From NCBI RefSeq assembly GCF_021130785.1, contig NC_060209.1, forward strand, positions 24,428,001-24,492,000: a DNA stretch of 64,000 nt, given 5' to 3'. Below are positions 27,301 to 36,821 of this stretch, piece by piece. A program made the translations under genes and the position numbers. The notes beneath the pieces are model-generated. The model saw nothing but the letters and a program-made list of their open reading frames with translations, was not told the origin of the DNA and did not search any database. The stretch comes from Homalodisca vitripennis (taxonomy: Eukaryota; Arthropoda; Insecta; Hemiptera; Cicadellidae). Positions within the stretch are counted from its first letter, which is position 1. Each line of letters starts with the position of its first letter.

Positions 27301-27360
27301 CTACTTACCCATTTGTTCGAAGAATATGTAGTTATAATACTCTGCTAATGCTGTCGCCAT
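14808..27360 (-). CDS. ELOVL-family very-long-chain fatty-acid elongase (7 coding exons)
   Basis: This enzyme should catalyse the condensation step of malonyl-CoA-dependent fatty-acyl chain elongation in the endoplasmic-reticulum membrane. Coding exons on the minus strand are 27309-27360, 25292-25482, 23421-23504, 23019-23075, 19057-19162, 18380-18516 and 14808-15017. They total 837 nt (278 residues), a usual family length. Every junction has GT-AG ends, and the phases agree throughout (1,0,0,0,1,0). Family signatures appear in order: LLDLLDT (122-128), the histidine box HLYHH (144-148), HVVMYFYY (178-185) and TEIQLIQ (205-211). Several hydrophobic segments and a lysine-rich tail (KNKAKKN) fit a multi-pass ER protein. 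Chain-length specificity cannot be read from sequence. The fifth exon is tandemly repeated ten times, which is exceptional. Confidence 0.9.
15018..18379 (-). other. Elongase intron 6
   Basis: A 3.4-kb intron with a long TA microsatellite. A 90-codon hydrophobic frame at 16324-16596 is not recognisable and is probably chance. Confidence 0.6.
15256..15331. repeat. (TA)n microsatellite
   Basis: About 37 uninterrupted TA dinucleotides inside elongase intron 6. Confidence 0.95.
18380..18516 (-). CDS. Elongase exon 6 (HxxMYxYY)
   Basis: It encodes G164-L209. GGHVAFFGTINAFVH leads into HVVMYFYYFLTS and the basic loop KKSIWWKRHITEIQL. The acceptor is GTTTAG|GTG and the donor is TTG|GTAAGT. Its 137 nt plus the base carried from exon 5 make 46 codons, so the reading frame requires exon 5 material of length 3n+1. 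Confidence 0.93.
19057..19162 (-). CDS. Elongase exon 5, copy 1 (type A, consensus donor)
   Basis: It encodes residues 129-163 plus the first base of G164: VFMVLKKNKHQVSF, then HLYHH, then VMMAVATWLCVKYMP. The histidines belong to the catalytic box. The acceptor is TTTGAATAG|GTT and the donor is CCAG|GTAAGA, the only consensus donor in the array. It is the copy nearest exon 6 and is the default choice for the reference transcript. Confidence 0.88.
19224..19329 (-). CDS. Exon 5 copy 2 (type B, intact)
   Basis: 106 bp, in frame, HLYHH present. It differs from copy 1 at two methionines after the box (to L and T) and at the end (KYKT in place of KYMP). The donor is ACAG|GTCATG, weaker than consensus. 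It is a candidate alternative exon. Confidence 0.6.
19391..19497 (-). pseudogene. Exon 5 copy 3 (type B, frameshifted)
   Basis: 107 bp. One extra base near the KNK codons, within a CCCC run, shifts the frame before the histidine box. The same change is found in copy 8, so it was spread by duplication and is not a sequencing slip. Confidence 0.75.
19554..19659 (-). CDS. Exon 5 copy 4 (type A variant, intact)
   Basis: 106 bp, in frame, HLYHH then VMMAVATWLCFKYMP (V159 replaced by F). The donor is CCAG|GTCAGC. It is preceded by a 56-bp rather than a 61-bp inter-copy intron on its low-copy side. Confidence 0.6.
19721..19826 (-). CDS. Exon 5 copy 5 (type B, intact)
   Basis: Matches copy 2 by eye over the exon: frame, HLYHH, acceptor AG and donor GTCATG all present. 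Confidence 0.6.
19888..19993 (-). CDS. Exon 5 copy 6 (type B, intact)
   Basis: Matches copy 5 by eye, 167 bp further upstream in the gene. It is an intact candidate alternative exon. Confidence 0.6.
20055..20160 (-). CDS. Exon 5 copy 7 (type B, intact)
   Basis: Matches copies 5 and 6 by eye, with frame and splice dinucleotides intact. Confidence 0.6.
20222..20328 (-). pseudogene. Exon 5 copy 8 (type B, frameshifted)
   Basis: 107 bp, carrying the same one-base insertion and neighbouring substitutions as copy 3, exactly 831 bp away. Confidence 0.75.
20385..20490 (-). CDS. Exon 5 copy 9 (type A variant, intact)
   Basis: 106 bp, in frame. HLYHH is followed by I rather than V, and FKYMP is as in copy 4. 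The donor is GTCAGC. It sits 831 bp from copy 4. Confidence 0.6.
20552..20653 (-). pseudogene. Exon 5 copy 10 (outermost, broken)
   Basis: The first copy met by the polymerase. It is shortened to about 102 bp, begins GTT TGA (in-frame stop), and its donor GT is changed (ACAG|TTCATG). The histidine-box codons survive. It has the look of a decayed array edge. Confidence 0.7.
20654..23018 (-). other. Elongase intron 4
   Basis: It separates the LLDT exon from the exon array and contains the 90-bp minisatellite (22290-22830). The stretch 21400-21560 has a frame with fragments suggestive of old transposon coding sequence, but nothing I can identify. Confidence 0.6.
22290..22830. repeat. 90-bp minisatellite, about six copies, open in both directions
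   Basis: A unit containing 'ggattcgatggcaaatacc' and 'acgtggtacaagaatgg' repeats six times with a 90-bp period and few differences. Because 90 is a multiple of three and the unit lacks stops in two frames, both strands stay open for over 140 codons, each showing a 30-residue repeat (plus strand unit includes SITWYKNGQMKVN). It lies in an elongase intron, so I treat it as non-coding. Confidence 0.85.
23019..23075 (-). CDS. Elongase exon 4 (57-bp micro-exon, LLDLLDT)
   Basis: A 57-nt exon encodes residues 110-128 and ends in RLLDLLDT, the conserved segment immediately before the FxVLRKK motif of elongases. The acceptor is TTTCTAG|GTT and the donor is ACA|GTAGGT, with phase 0 at both ends. It bridges the gap between exon 3 and the histidine-box exon exactly. 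Its small size makes it easy to miss by open-frame search. Confidence 0.85.
23421..23504 (-). CDS. Elongase exon 3
   Basis: It encodes residues 82-109, including WIPGHYSWVCQRP, the tryptophan and cysteine segment that precedes the active-site region in insect elongases. The acceptor is TTTCCAG|GCA and the donor is AAG|GTAAAC. Its 84 nt keep phase 0 on both sides. Confidence 0.9.
23505..25291 (-). other. Elongase intron 2
   Basis: About 1.8 kb of AT-rich sequence. I see no exon-like block or recognisable element. Confidence 0.7.
25292..25482 (-). CDS. Elongase exon 2
   Basis: It encodes residues 18-81: DPRVRGWFLMDSP, the first membrane segment (PIPIILLVTSYVAFV) and the loop and helix that include YNVEKVMLLYN. 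The acceptor is TTTCAG|AT and the donor is GTG|GTTAGT. Its 191 nt plus the base carried over from exon 1 make exactly 64 codons. Confidence 0.92.
25741..25990. repeat. GC-richer block with hairpin, unknown family
   Basis: This intronic block is compositionally unlike its surroundings and contains a perfect short palindrome AACGCCTTAGGCGTT (25882-25896). On the minus strand a GTTCAATCC word resembles a pol III B box, but no convincing A box is found at the right distance. It is probably an old interspersed element. Confidence 0.35.
27211..27268 (-). pseudogene. Decayed duplicate of elongase exon 1
   Basis: About 85 bp downstream of exon 1 in the transcribed direction, the sequence repeats in diverged form, including the region before and after the donor (CAG|GTAAGT, arguably a better donor than the real one). 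A TAA interrupts the frame where exon 1 has FFEQ, and bases are lost upstream. It looks like a local tandem duplication of the exon-donor segment that has since decayed. Confidence 0.6.
27309..27360 (-). CDS. Elongase exon 1 (start codon)
   Basis: It encodes M1-M17 plus the first base of D18, beginning MATALAEYYNYIF, a typical elongase N-terminus. The donor is ATGG|GTAAGT. The ATG at 27358-27360 is chosen because the EYY motif near residue 7 sits where the family has it. The next exon starts with the two bases completing aspartate in DPR. Confidence 0.85.
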
Positions 27361-27951
27361 TTTTATTCTGAAACCCACAGTTTGTTTGTATTAAAAAAAC
27401 TGTTAACATACGTATTAAAATAAAATGTAAAAGATAACACATACAGAGGGACTGTAAACTGTTTAATTTTGACCATGTATATATGTTTATGCCACATATT
27501 ATTTGTGATAACACATATTTTTTGCCTTAATCCAAAGAACAAATCCACAGATAATTTTTCTAGAGTTCGTAACCACTCTGTAAAAAAATTTCAAAATGTT
27601 ACGTTCTCTAAAATATCGAGTGCTCACACCTTTGCTTTTAGTATGATAGACAGTCTTTGTGTGTTAATTAGACATTGGAGGTCAAATTCTACGTTGCCGT
27701 TCTACTTTCAACACCGAGTAAACTTGCTGACCAGTTTAAAGAAACATTGATACCAGTTGTTATACCTCTGAATAGGTAGTACTGTATTTACTGTGAGACC
27801 AAAATAGTTACTGGAAAAACTGTTAAATTATGTAATTACAGGTCATTTCCAAGCATCAAATTACGACTACATATTGTATAAATAGTCTGCATTATGGCAT
27901 AATCGTATCACTTATGTTGATTCTTATTCATTGATAACAGAATGTAAATAA

Positions 27952-28210
27952 ATGAATAAAGTAAAAAGTAAAAGTAAAGAATGTCTTATTTTACCAGGCG
28001 AAGTTAGGGCTAAGAAGCCCTCTCTAACACTTAACCTGGGGACCAACGGCTTAAAGGTGACTTCCGAACCACCACCAATGGCCGGGCAGGCGGGCCGCTT
28101 GCAAGGACAGGATCGCTCAGCGGTCACCTGTCCAAGCAGCAGCCACGCTCGGCGTTGCTTGATCTGGTTATCTTGCGATAACCGCCGTACCCACTACACT
28201 GCGCCATTGG
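27952..28210 (-). mobile_element. 5S-rRNA-derived SINE
   Basis: Read on the minus strand, the head contains CAAGCAACGCCGAGCG and CTTGGACAGGTGACCGCTG (within 28118-28170). They line up in order and spacing with the internal promoter of 5S rRNA (AATTAAGCAGCG... and CTTGGATGGG.GACCGC). The head is followed by a GC-rich body (GGTTCGGAAGTCACC.., CCTCTCTAACAC in plus orientation) and an ACTTTT-type tail at the low-coordinate end. A possible 8-bp target duplication, AAATGAAT, lies near 27950 and 28218. It is far richer in GC than its surroundings. The 115-codon plus-strand open frame across it is a by-product. Confidence 0.7.
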
Positions 28211-28735
28211 CGAATCAAAATGAATCAACTATAGAAATAAGCCAAATATTATTGATTTACAATTACATTTCAAACCACACCATTTTAATGTCTTAAATAT
28301 TAACAGGTAGTACGTTTTTTTCCAAAAACTCTATGTCAGCCTAACTCACCTTTCAGGGCATCCAAACTACTTTGGAGACAGAAATACAGTTTCCTGTTGT
28401 ATAATGTAAGTTAACACTCTCAGATAGATATTCGTTAAAAAGCTTTTGGATTTTGCGTTGTATTAAATATTTTTAATTTTGGAGGATAAATTACAAACTT
28501 TTAATACGTATTGGCTTTAAATAGGTTTTAAATGAGCAAGATTTTGTACTATGTATTTTTATATTAAGATTAAGGTCAAATATTTTTTCAACTAAACTAG
28601 TACAAAATTCTTCTTGTACTTATTACACTTCAAATGTACTGTATTTTGTAATATTTGCAGTTCGTAAAATTGGTGTATTGAACTTAATTAACCGAATCAT
28701 CTATAATTTAAATGCGCTATAAACATTAAAATGGA

Positions 28736-29380
28736 TGCTGAGCGTTAGCGAAGCCTACCAGTCGAGAGGCTGGAAAGTGGTCACTTCATTTCTGTCTGTC
28801 TATCTGTCTGTCTGTTCACATGATATCACAAAAAGGAACTGACCTAAATTCTACCTCATATTCTTGCATTTGTTTTATGATTAACCATGTAGACAATTAC
28901 TAAATAGTAATACAGTTAAGACATGTGGATTTTAACATGTGATGTATTTACACGTGTATCCTATCCATATAGTGAAAAGCATAATATAATGAAAAGTGAT
29001 TGTTAAAATTTGGTGAAAATATCTCATTTCAACGCCTTATCACGTCGTAGTTCCCATAACACTTCACAACAAATTTTATTATTTAAATACTGATACAAAA
29101 CCTAACATCATGAAAACATATTAATATATAATGTGGCAAGATATCTGAAGAAATATTTTCTGGATAGTTTAAAAGTTGCATAAAACTTCATTTCTAGATA
29201 AATGTAAATAAGCTCTATGATGTTGCGTGATAAACCAAAGAATTTGCTTGAGTCTCATTGATATCTATAACTAAATAGTCTGATATTATTTCTGTTTTAT
29301 CTGCTGGACAATGCATAAACTAAATATCTGTATGATTTTAATTTGAGCATGCAACTTAGCTAAGCCTTTTACGTGACACG
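28736..29380 (+). mobile_element. TCGCTAACG-family element, long copy
   Basis: It starts 'gctgagcgttagcgaagcc' (reverse of the word at 6829), then 'agtcgagaggctgg' and a GTCT/TCTG run (28792-28815). 'aaacttcatttctagataaa' lies near 29185 and 'cttagctaagccttttacg' near 29355. The right end is uncertain. It is probably a non-autonomous DNA transposon of the family represented at 6829 and 9505. Confidence 0.4.
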
Positions 29381-32300
29381 TGGCGTGGCGTATTCCTAAT
29401 TTAATATATTATAAACAAGGTAATTGGCTCTTGGCGTTTGAGAAAACACTACTTTTAATTGAATTCAAAGTCGTATTCGAATAAAGAATTTTCAAGATTT
29501 ATTTCACAACATTAGTGATATGAGAATAAAAAATTAGATCAATCCACTTGCGTTAAAAATCGATCAAACCACAACGTGTCTTTAGTAGTTGTTGTGTAGA
29601 AAAACTTTTTGACACTGGGGCTTCGCTTAACTTGGTCCCATTGGTTTAAAACGAACTTGAGCTTGCCATGCACTAGTTAACGTAAGTAAAGTAATTCAAG
29701 AATAAAATGCTCGGCTTTTTACATGTAAAAGCACAGTTTACTAATTTAAAGATTAAAATAGTCATGAATATTACAAACACTTGCTGTATAGTGTACATCT
29801 GAATTCACACAGAAAATTTTTTTAAATCTAAATCATTGACACAGGTGTATACCTGTTTAAAAATAACAGTTGCAATAAAATGTATCAGATATATATAAAT
29901 CTTCTCCATTCTATATTCGAAAGTATATTTGAAATTGCACTACGAAAGTTATTTTTAAACGGAGTGATAAAATGCATTCTGTTGATTAAATTAAGCATTA
30001 CTTTTTCAAACATGATAATATATTAAATATTCCACAAATCTTATTGTAATTAGTCTAAGCATTATTAAATTATCAAAACATCCTGAATTATCAAAACAAT
30101 TACCTAAATTAAAAATACTATAACAGTTCCTTGGGCTAAGAATAACAGTTGAGGAAATTTGCACGATTAGAATGGTTAAATTATGATCTTTCATGAAAAT
30201 CTATTTAGGCTGAGGATTAATTACTATGTAATTAATGAAGTGTGTCCATGAATCACAAAACATTTCTATGGGTACATATAATTCGATATACTTGAAATTT
30301 TTTTACGCAAAGTGTTTAAAATTCAAACATTACCACAAGTTAAAATTGCCTGGAACAAGCAGAAGTACCTACAGACAGAAGTATAAAAAATGTAAGGATA
30401 TAGGACGCAGGATTCTTTAAGAGAAGGTATGAATCGCATTGCATATCTGATAAAACCTTAAAAACACCGGGTGTAATTATATCAATATTCTAGGAAGTCG
30501 TGATCAGGAGGGAATAACTTCACTTTACTCATGTAAAATTAACTCAATGTTTGGGTTCCAGAATATATTTAGTTGAGAAATTCCAAGTAAATGTGTGCTA
30601 TTTTAATGTTCACTCCTTGAATCTCACAATTTCAAATCTATTTTCCTTTATAAACTTGTTTTTGTTTGTATAATATAGGAGCCTAGAGCCAATTTCATAG
30701 TAGCACAAATTAGGTTTGCAGTTTTTTTTAGCTTAACACTCTTAAAACCGAATTTCAGATACCTTAATTAAATTTATGTCACCCTCTGGAAATTAAATAA
30801 AGAAACTGAAAGTAGCTTTTTTAATCCTAACCATTGGTCAGTAAATTGGCTGACGGTTAGTTTAATAAAATTTTGTAAAGCTAAAAAATATAAACATAAT
30901 ATTAATCTGAGACAGAGCTTTCACCCTTCCATTTTGACCTTCACCATAACTAATGTGGTAGGAGATAGTTTTCTATGCCATAGCAATTTCCATACCGTGT
31001 GGTCATACAATGTACATTATCTTTCGTCTCCTGAACTAATGAGATCTTAGGAGAAATTTTGTATATTTTAAGAATGTTTTGTTTTTCCTGTTTTACAGTG
31101 TATTCACAAGGCCCCTATTTAGGCACGAGCTACTCTGTGCCCACGAAAAGGGCGAAAAAATTTGGGGATGGCAAAATTTTAAAATAAATATTTTATATTT
31201 ATAATGCAATATTTATAAAGCATTAAAATGCCAATGATAGGTTATGATACATTATTTTGGAGTCATACCATTATAAGGTGGTCTCAATTAGAGCACCGTA
31301 CCGTCAAGTATACAGGTTTGTGTATTTCAACAGATGTTAGTCTAGGGGGAATTCACCACTGCCACTGAATTACTCCGGGATCAAAAATTTCCGTTTTTCA
31401 ACAATAATCACTAGTAGAGATACAACGTTAAGTTAAGCAAAAATTCAGCTTTTTTATTCTACTTGTATCATTATAGATTAAATAATCTACAAGCATCAAC
31501 TGCTACTTTTTGTTTCAATGACAACGAAAACAGGAAACCCTTTTTTGGCGCTGTTCAACGAAATAATAACTTATAAGAATTGTTACTCGGAAATTTTGGT
31601 TTGATTTTCATAAAATTTCTATAAAAGACACTAAAAGTGTTTGTTTTTTGTATGTAATTCAAGAATATTTGATATTTGATATTTTTATTAACATATTACC
31701 GTCTTTGTTCTTCATCGATCCGTTCAAAAAATTCGGTATTGGTCAAGTTATGGAGTTTATGGAGATGGTAATGTAAACTGGTATTCAAATTTTCATATTT
31801 AACTTTGGTTAAATTAAACAGATTTTTAAAATTTATTGTGCTTGGTGCCTGCTCTAGATGCCGAGTGTGGCATGCTCGTCCCGTGGGTTGCAAGAAACCG
31901 CAGCAACTGATTTTCTGCCTTTCATAAGAGGGCCATCGTCCACAATGGCGTGTTAAAAAATGAATTACTTAATACAAACAGTTCTTACATATTTAAATTA
32001 ATTATAATATTTAAAATTTATTTATTTGTCTGGCAGTCCTGTGCATTGAATTAAACATAAAAACAAGTAAGTTTTGATGCAGTAAATGATGGTTTTGCTT
32101 ATAGGCAAGCTAAAAGAAAAAATCTTGGTAAATATGCTTAATGAATTTTTTAAATTTAAAGATAGACTGCGTAAATCGAAAGAATCACTGTTATTGGCCT
32201 TGTAATCTTATGGAAATAAATATACCTATGTATCTATGGTAGGAAGGGTTGATATAATTTCAATGTTGAGTTTAGCTCCAATTCACCTTCCTTTTATTGC

Positions 32301-33400
32301 AGTGTCTGGTATCTGACGCTGTCTCAGACTTGACTCCTGGAATGTGGAGTCATGTTAGTCTGAAGAGATCCAAAGAACGTTTGCGTTGAGAAAGATTAAA
32401 ACGACGTAAAAGAGCTAAATTTAATTGCAGATAGACTAAACACTCACATAGGCCTAATTTAAAAAGTCCTAATTTCTGTTTCTTTAGTAAACAAGTTATT
32501 TTGAATACTTATGCCACCGTTACATTGCATTTTTATATAAAACATGAATACTTCGAACTTAGTGTTATTATCTGATCTAGACGTCTTGGTATCTCAATAT
32601 TAAACAAAATAATAAGCAGCGTCTGTATTAATCAAGTGATTTTAGAGCGTTATTTGTTTGTAAAGAATTTTAAGCAGTTAAACATAATCCCTAAATAATA
32701 CACTTGCCTGCAAAAGTAACAATTTTTTGTTACATTTGTACAGTAATTATTTAAAGCTTCATCCTTGTTCATTAAATATTCTTATTACATTAGGTAATCA
32801 TCTAAACTTAAAACTGTCAAAATTGAAAGCAAAACATCAGTTGGGATAGGTGATGCAAATGAAGCAATACTTGTGAATAAATTTGTAAAATGACAGTGTA
32901 TCACTACTACTGCCAAATAAACAGATATTTAAATTTAATAAGATAAAGTCTTTGACAAAACCCTACAATTCTAGTCAGCCTGTGTCACAAACACACATGA
33001 GGAGTTGTGGAATGGTGTGAGCACAGGATATTAAACTCAAACAAACAACACTTACGTTTCAGAGAGGAAGTGGAAGAGTTGAAAGAACAAAGGTATCCAA
33101 AAACGTTCAGGTCCTACAAGTGTTCGGCTGGAACAGCATCAGTCATTTTAATTAAAAACATTGCAAATGTAAATAGATGAACTTTAGATTGAAGATTTCA
33201 TTATTCACATAAAATGTGTTACATTTTAATGGTAAGTGCAACATACATAGATGATCGCCTGTTAATTATATTCATAATAAAAAAATATAAATGATATGTT
33301 TAATTTAGCAAAATAGTTTATTAATTTATAAAAATATATCGCGTACTAGCAAAACCTAACACAATGATTATTAAATAGTGAGGGGTGAATAGTAAACAGA
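29381..33400. other. Non-coding stretch with repeat scraps
   Basis: There is no supported gene. A 65-codon frame on the minus strand (31696-31893, containing FFERIDEEQRR) in a GC-richer patch is unrecognised. The second copy of the 6310 repeat lies at about 32265-32325. Confidence 0.45.
32265..32335. repeat. Dispersed repeat, copy 2
   Basis: Same orientation as, and collinear with, 6310-6390 ('gtttagctccaattcacctt' ... 'tctgacgctgt'). Confidence 0.5.
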
Positions 33401-33429
33401 CTCTATGTGCTTTACTCCGGCCGAACTAC

Positions 33430-34030
33430 ACTCACAGTTTTTTGGAGTCTACAAAATATGATGATAAATCAACTTGGTAAACAAGGCTGGGTCATGCTTA
33501 AGATTCCAGTTTGATTAAATATCATAATATTCATCGTTCGCTAATTTACAGATCGGTATAATTATCATAGTTCTAAAACATGATGAGGCAGATGGGCAAT
33601 CAAGGCTGATTCACGCTTAGGAATCAGTCTGTGGTTCCTATTTGAGAGAATATATATTTTAGTATACGCAATACACTTGAATGGTGTTCGTTAATTTACA
33701 GATCAGTATTTTATCATTTTCAAAAATATTACGAGGCAAGTTGGGAAAACTAAAGCTAGTTCATGCTTAGGAATCAGTCAGTGGTTCCTGTTTGGTTAAA
33801 TATATTAGTAGTATACATAATGTACTTTAATGGTGTTGACTAATTTACAGATCGGTATAATTATCATATTTACAAAATCCGATGAGTCAAGTAGGCAAAC
33901 AAAGGCTGTGTCTTGTTCATGATTCAAACAGATTCCTGTTTGATTAAATATATTAGTAGTATACAAAATACTCTTTAATGGGGTTTACTAATTTACAGAA
34001 CCGTATAATTATCATATTTACAAAATTCAT
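33430..34030. repeat. 150-bp tandem repeat, about four degenerate copies
   Basis: The words 'taatttacagatcggtataa', 'atgaggca', 'gcttaggaatcagtc' and 'tggttcctgtttg' recur. The 'aatttacag' word occurs at about 33543, 33692, 33841 and 33990, giving a period of 149-150 bp. Units differ by many substitutions, so the array is old. Confidence 0.8.
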
Positions 34031-34974
34031 GTTATATCTCCAACTTTTGATGTTGAAAATATCGCAACATTTTATGGCCTTTTTTATTTTATTTCTCATC
34101 AGTGCGACTCTATATAATACAGTTATAAATGTTCAGTTTTATAATTAACATTATAAAAAATAAAACTTCCAAATTTATCTCCTTCAACCATACCAGATAT
34201 TAGAAGTATGCGAATAATCTGTCAATATGCAAATGATTTTTTTATCAAATAGTAAAAAATATGCAAATTTTTGATGATTTAACCTGGGACACCGATAAAA
34301 TGTTATATATTTAAAGGAATTTATTCTAAAATTTAAAATCAATCTCAAAAATAAGTTTTGCTTCCAACGCATTACAATCTCTTTCAACTCAAAATAGTAA
34401 GCACACTGTTAATTTCTTACAGAAAAAGCATAAATGTCTAGTATTAGTATTTTCTTAGTCTTTGAATTTTATTATGGATAATAGATTACAAATTACAGAT
34501 ATGTGCAAGTATATAACTTACCGATATACGTTAGCCCATGTGTTGAGGTCCGTTGTCTGTGCCAGTATGGGGGGTCATGGTGCGGTCGCCATCCATAATC
34601 ATCATTCTCATTTAAATTTGTAATTATCGTTCTCTACCAATGCTGCTCAGACCACACCTACACTTTCCCAATTGTCCCATAGTATAAAAGTGTGTTAATT
34701 ACTTTCAATTATGATAATGACTCTCTATAAGTAAGAATAAGTAAGAAACACTACAGATTAATTTGGAAAATCAGTTTAAAGCCATTTGAACTCCAATGTC
34801 TCTGGATAAAACTAAGATTTGACTAGTAACTCCAATATTTCAATATGTTCATCGAATTGAATATCGTTACGCTTTAATTGAAATTAGAGTCTTAAATGAA
34901 ATCTTCACCTTAAGTTGCAACAATTAACTATTTCTTCGCCTTTCACTACACTAAAAACCAAACAGAATGAATGA

Positions 34975-35105
34975 AATGAATTAAAATCTTTATTAGCCAC
35001 AAAAGAATATACATGGCATAATATTCATAAATAGTGGCATTAAGAATAATAAAGTATGCATCCCGAGGTCATTAACCTGTGTGGGATGATATAAATGAAT
35101 CTTAA
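34975..35105 (-). mobile_element. Likely LINE 3' end
   Basis: On the minus strand, 'gtggctaataaagatttt' runs into ATTCATTTCATTCATT repeats. This is the arrangement of a non-LTR retrotransposon 3' end with a pentanucleotide-like tail. No reverse-transcriptase coding remains beside it. Confidence 0.4.
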
Positions 35106-36821
35106 AATTAGAAAAGAAACTGTTGGGGCTGAGAGCCAGTCACGCAAATTACTTTACAAAGGATACATATTTTAAATGTAAATGAAGCATATATCTAAGT
35201 TGCTGAAACTTAGTGACTAACTCTTTTGACACTGCTATGTAGACCCTGCTAAGATAATATATTCTATATTAATAAATGAACATATAATTGAACTAGACGG
35301 TCAAAAAATCCACTAAAGGGGTTCGTGAAAAAGGGTTAATTTTAATGTTTAAAAAATATATTTCGTTCTGTAAAAATAGTTTCGTTTCTTATTAGGCAAA
35401 TAGCTATAACATGTTGGTGAGAGGTAAGTAAAGAATTTCTTCTACAGTGTAAGCACTTGAGCGTTCAGTTTATTTTTCGGACCCAAGGAAGTATTCCTAC
35501 AGTAGTAGTTGCTAATACTATTGCTTAAATAATTAAAAATACATAAGTTATTGTGTACTAAGTATTTACTTACCTTCTTGTAGAAAAAATAATTTTCAGA
35601 AAGTAATTGTAGAGTGTTGAGTGATGAGTGTTGCTGTTCTCAATTCAATAAATACAATATGGCTGAAAATAATACAGCTAGAGTCAGTGTAGCCACTAAA
35701 ACTACACCAACCTTGTCAAAATTAGGTCTTATGTATGAATCCAATATAAAGAAGTAGTGGAAACAATATGAGTACAAATGCACGTTGCAAAATACAGATC
35801 AGTAGGCCATGAAAGGTGAGATATTAGTCTTGAATTTGTTAAAAAAAATTATATCAAAAGTATTGGTAATTTTAAATTGCTTAAAAAAATTAAAATACTT
35901 TGATGAAAAATTGTATTATGTTTTCCTAAAACTAAAAATCTTTGACAGTTTATAGTGAAAACTTATATGCAATATAATATACAGAAAGTAATTTATTCTT
36001 TATTCACCGTGCGAGTGACGGTGACAGTTTTTCTGTTACAAGAAACGCGTTTTATAGCGTCTTGTTCGCTGTAAAATGAAACAGTTGACAAGAGAGGCGC
36101 TGTAAAGAAGTTGATGGCGCTGTAACTCGGTTAACAAACATCTGGGACGGCTCAAGGTAATTGCTCTCAGACTGCAGACACTAAACGTTTAAAGCCTCAT
36201 TCGAGTCGAGGCAAACATCTCTAGAGAACCTCTTTTTTGGTTCATTATTGAAACGTATTTAGCACGGATGCTAAAGTAATTCAGTTTGCTATTTGTTATT
36301 CCACGCTGCAGAAGTTTAAAATAAACTCACTTGTAAATATAATCAACTAATATGCTTATGTAATATATGTTAGTAATACGTTGTGAAAAATAATCTAGTT
36401 TATATGTTTTTATTGTGAGGTGATAGTTAAAGATGGTTGTAGGAAGAAAATTCACTAAATCTTATAAAAATTTCACCTTTCAATGCAATATAGCACTCAC
36501 ATATAGTCATAACGTATATATCATCTGAGTAACATAGCATACAGTTGTCTTAGCACAATAGCAAACAGTGATATGTAAAGTTTCTTTAGGGCATTTTCAA
36601 GATCTGCAAGATTTTCAACTCACACCCTATTCACGTAGGGGATCAATAGCTTTTTGGAAAATATTAAGATTGTATTTTTAGAAAGTGCCTTTCGGGCAAT
36701 ACTTTTTTCAATATATAAATTTTCAATACTTTTTTTAATAGTTGAAAACATTTTATTTCTAGGAATATTCCATAGTACTAGTTGAGACCTTATGAATGAC
36801 AAGTAGAGGAGTTGCAACGGT

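Larger units (their letters stand above)
25483..27308 (-). other. Elongase intron 1
   Basis: An intron of about 1.8 kb. It holds the decayed exon-1 copy (27211-27268) and a GC-richer block (about 25741-25990). The remainder has no recognisable feature. Confidence 0.7.

Noticed and set aside
27952..28296. A 114-codon plus-strand gene
   Set aside because: The frame runs through a SINE and is explained by its GC-rich composition.
31696..31893. Possible conserved exon (FFERIDEEQRR)
   Set aside because: No flanking exon, no recognised domain, and the start is not an ATG.
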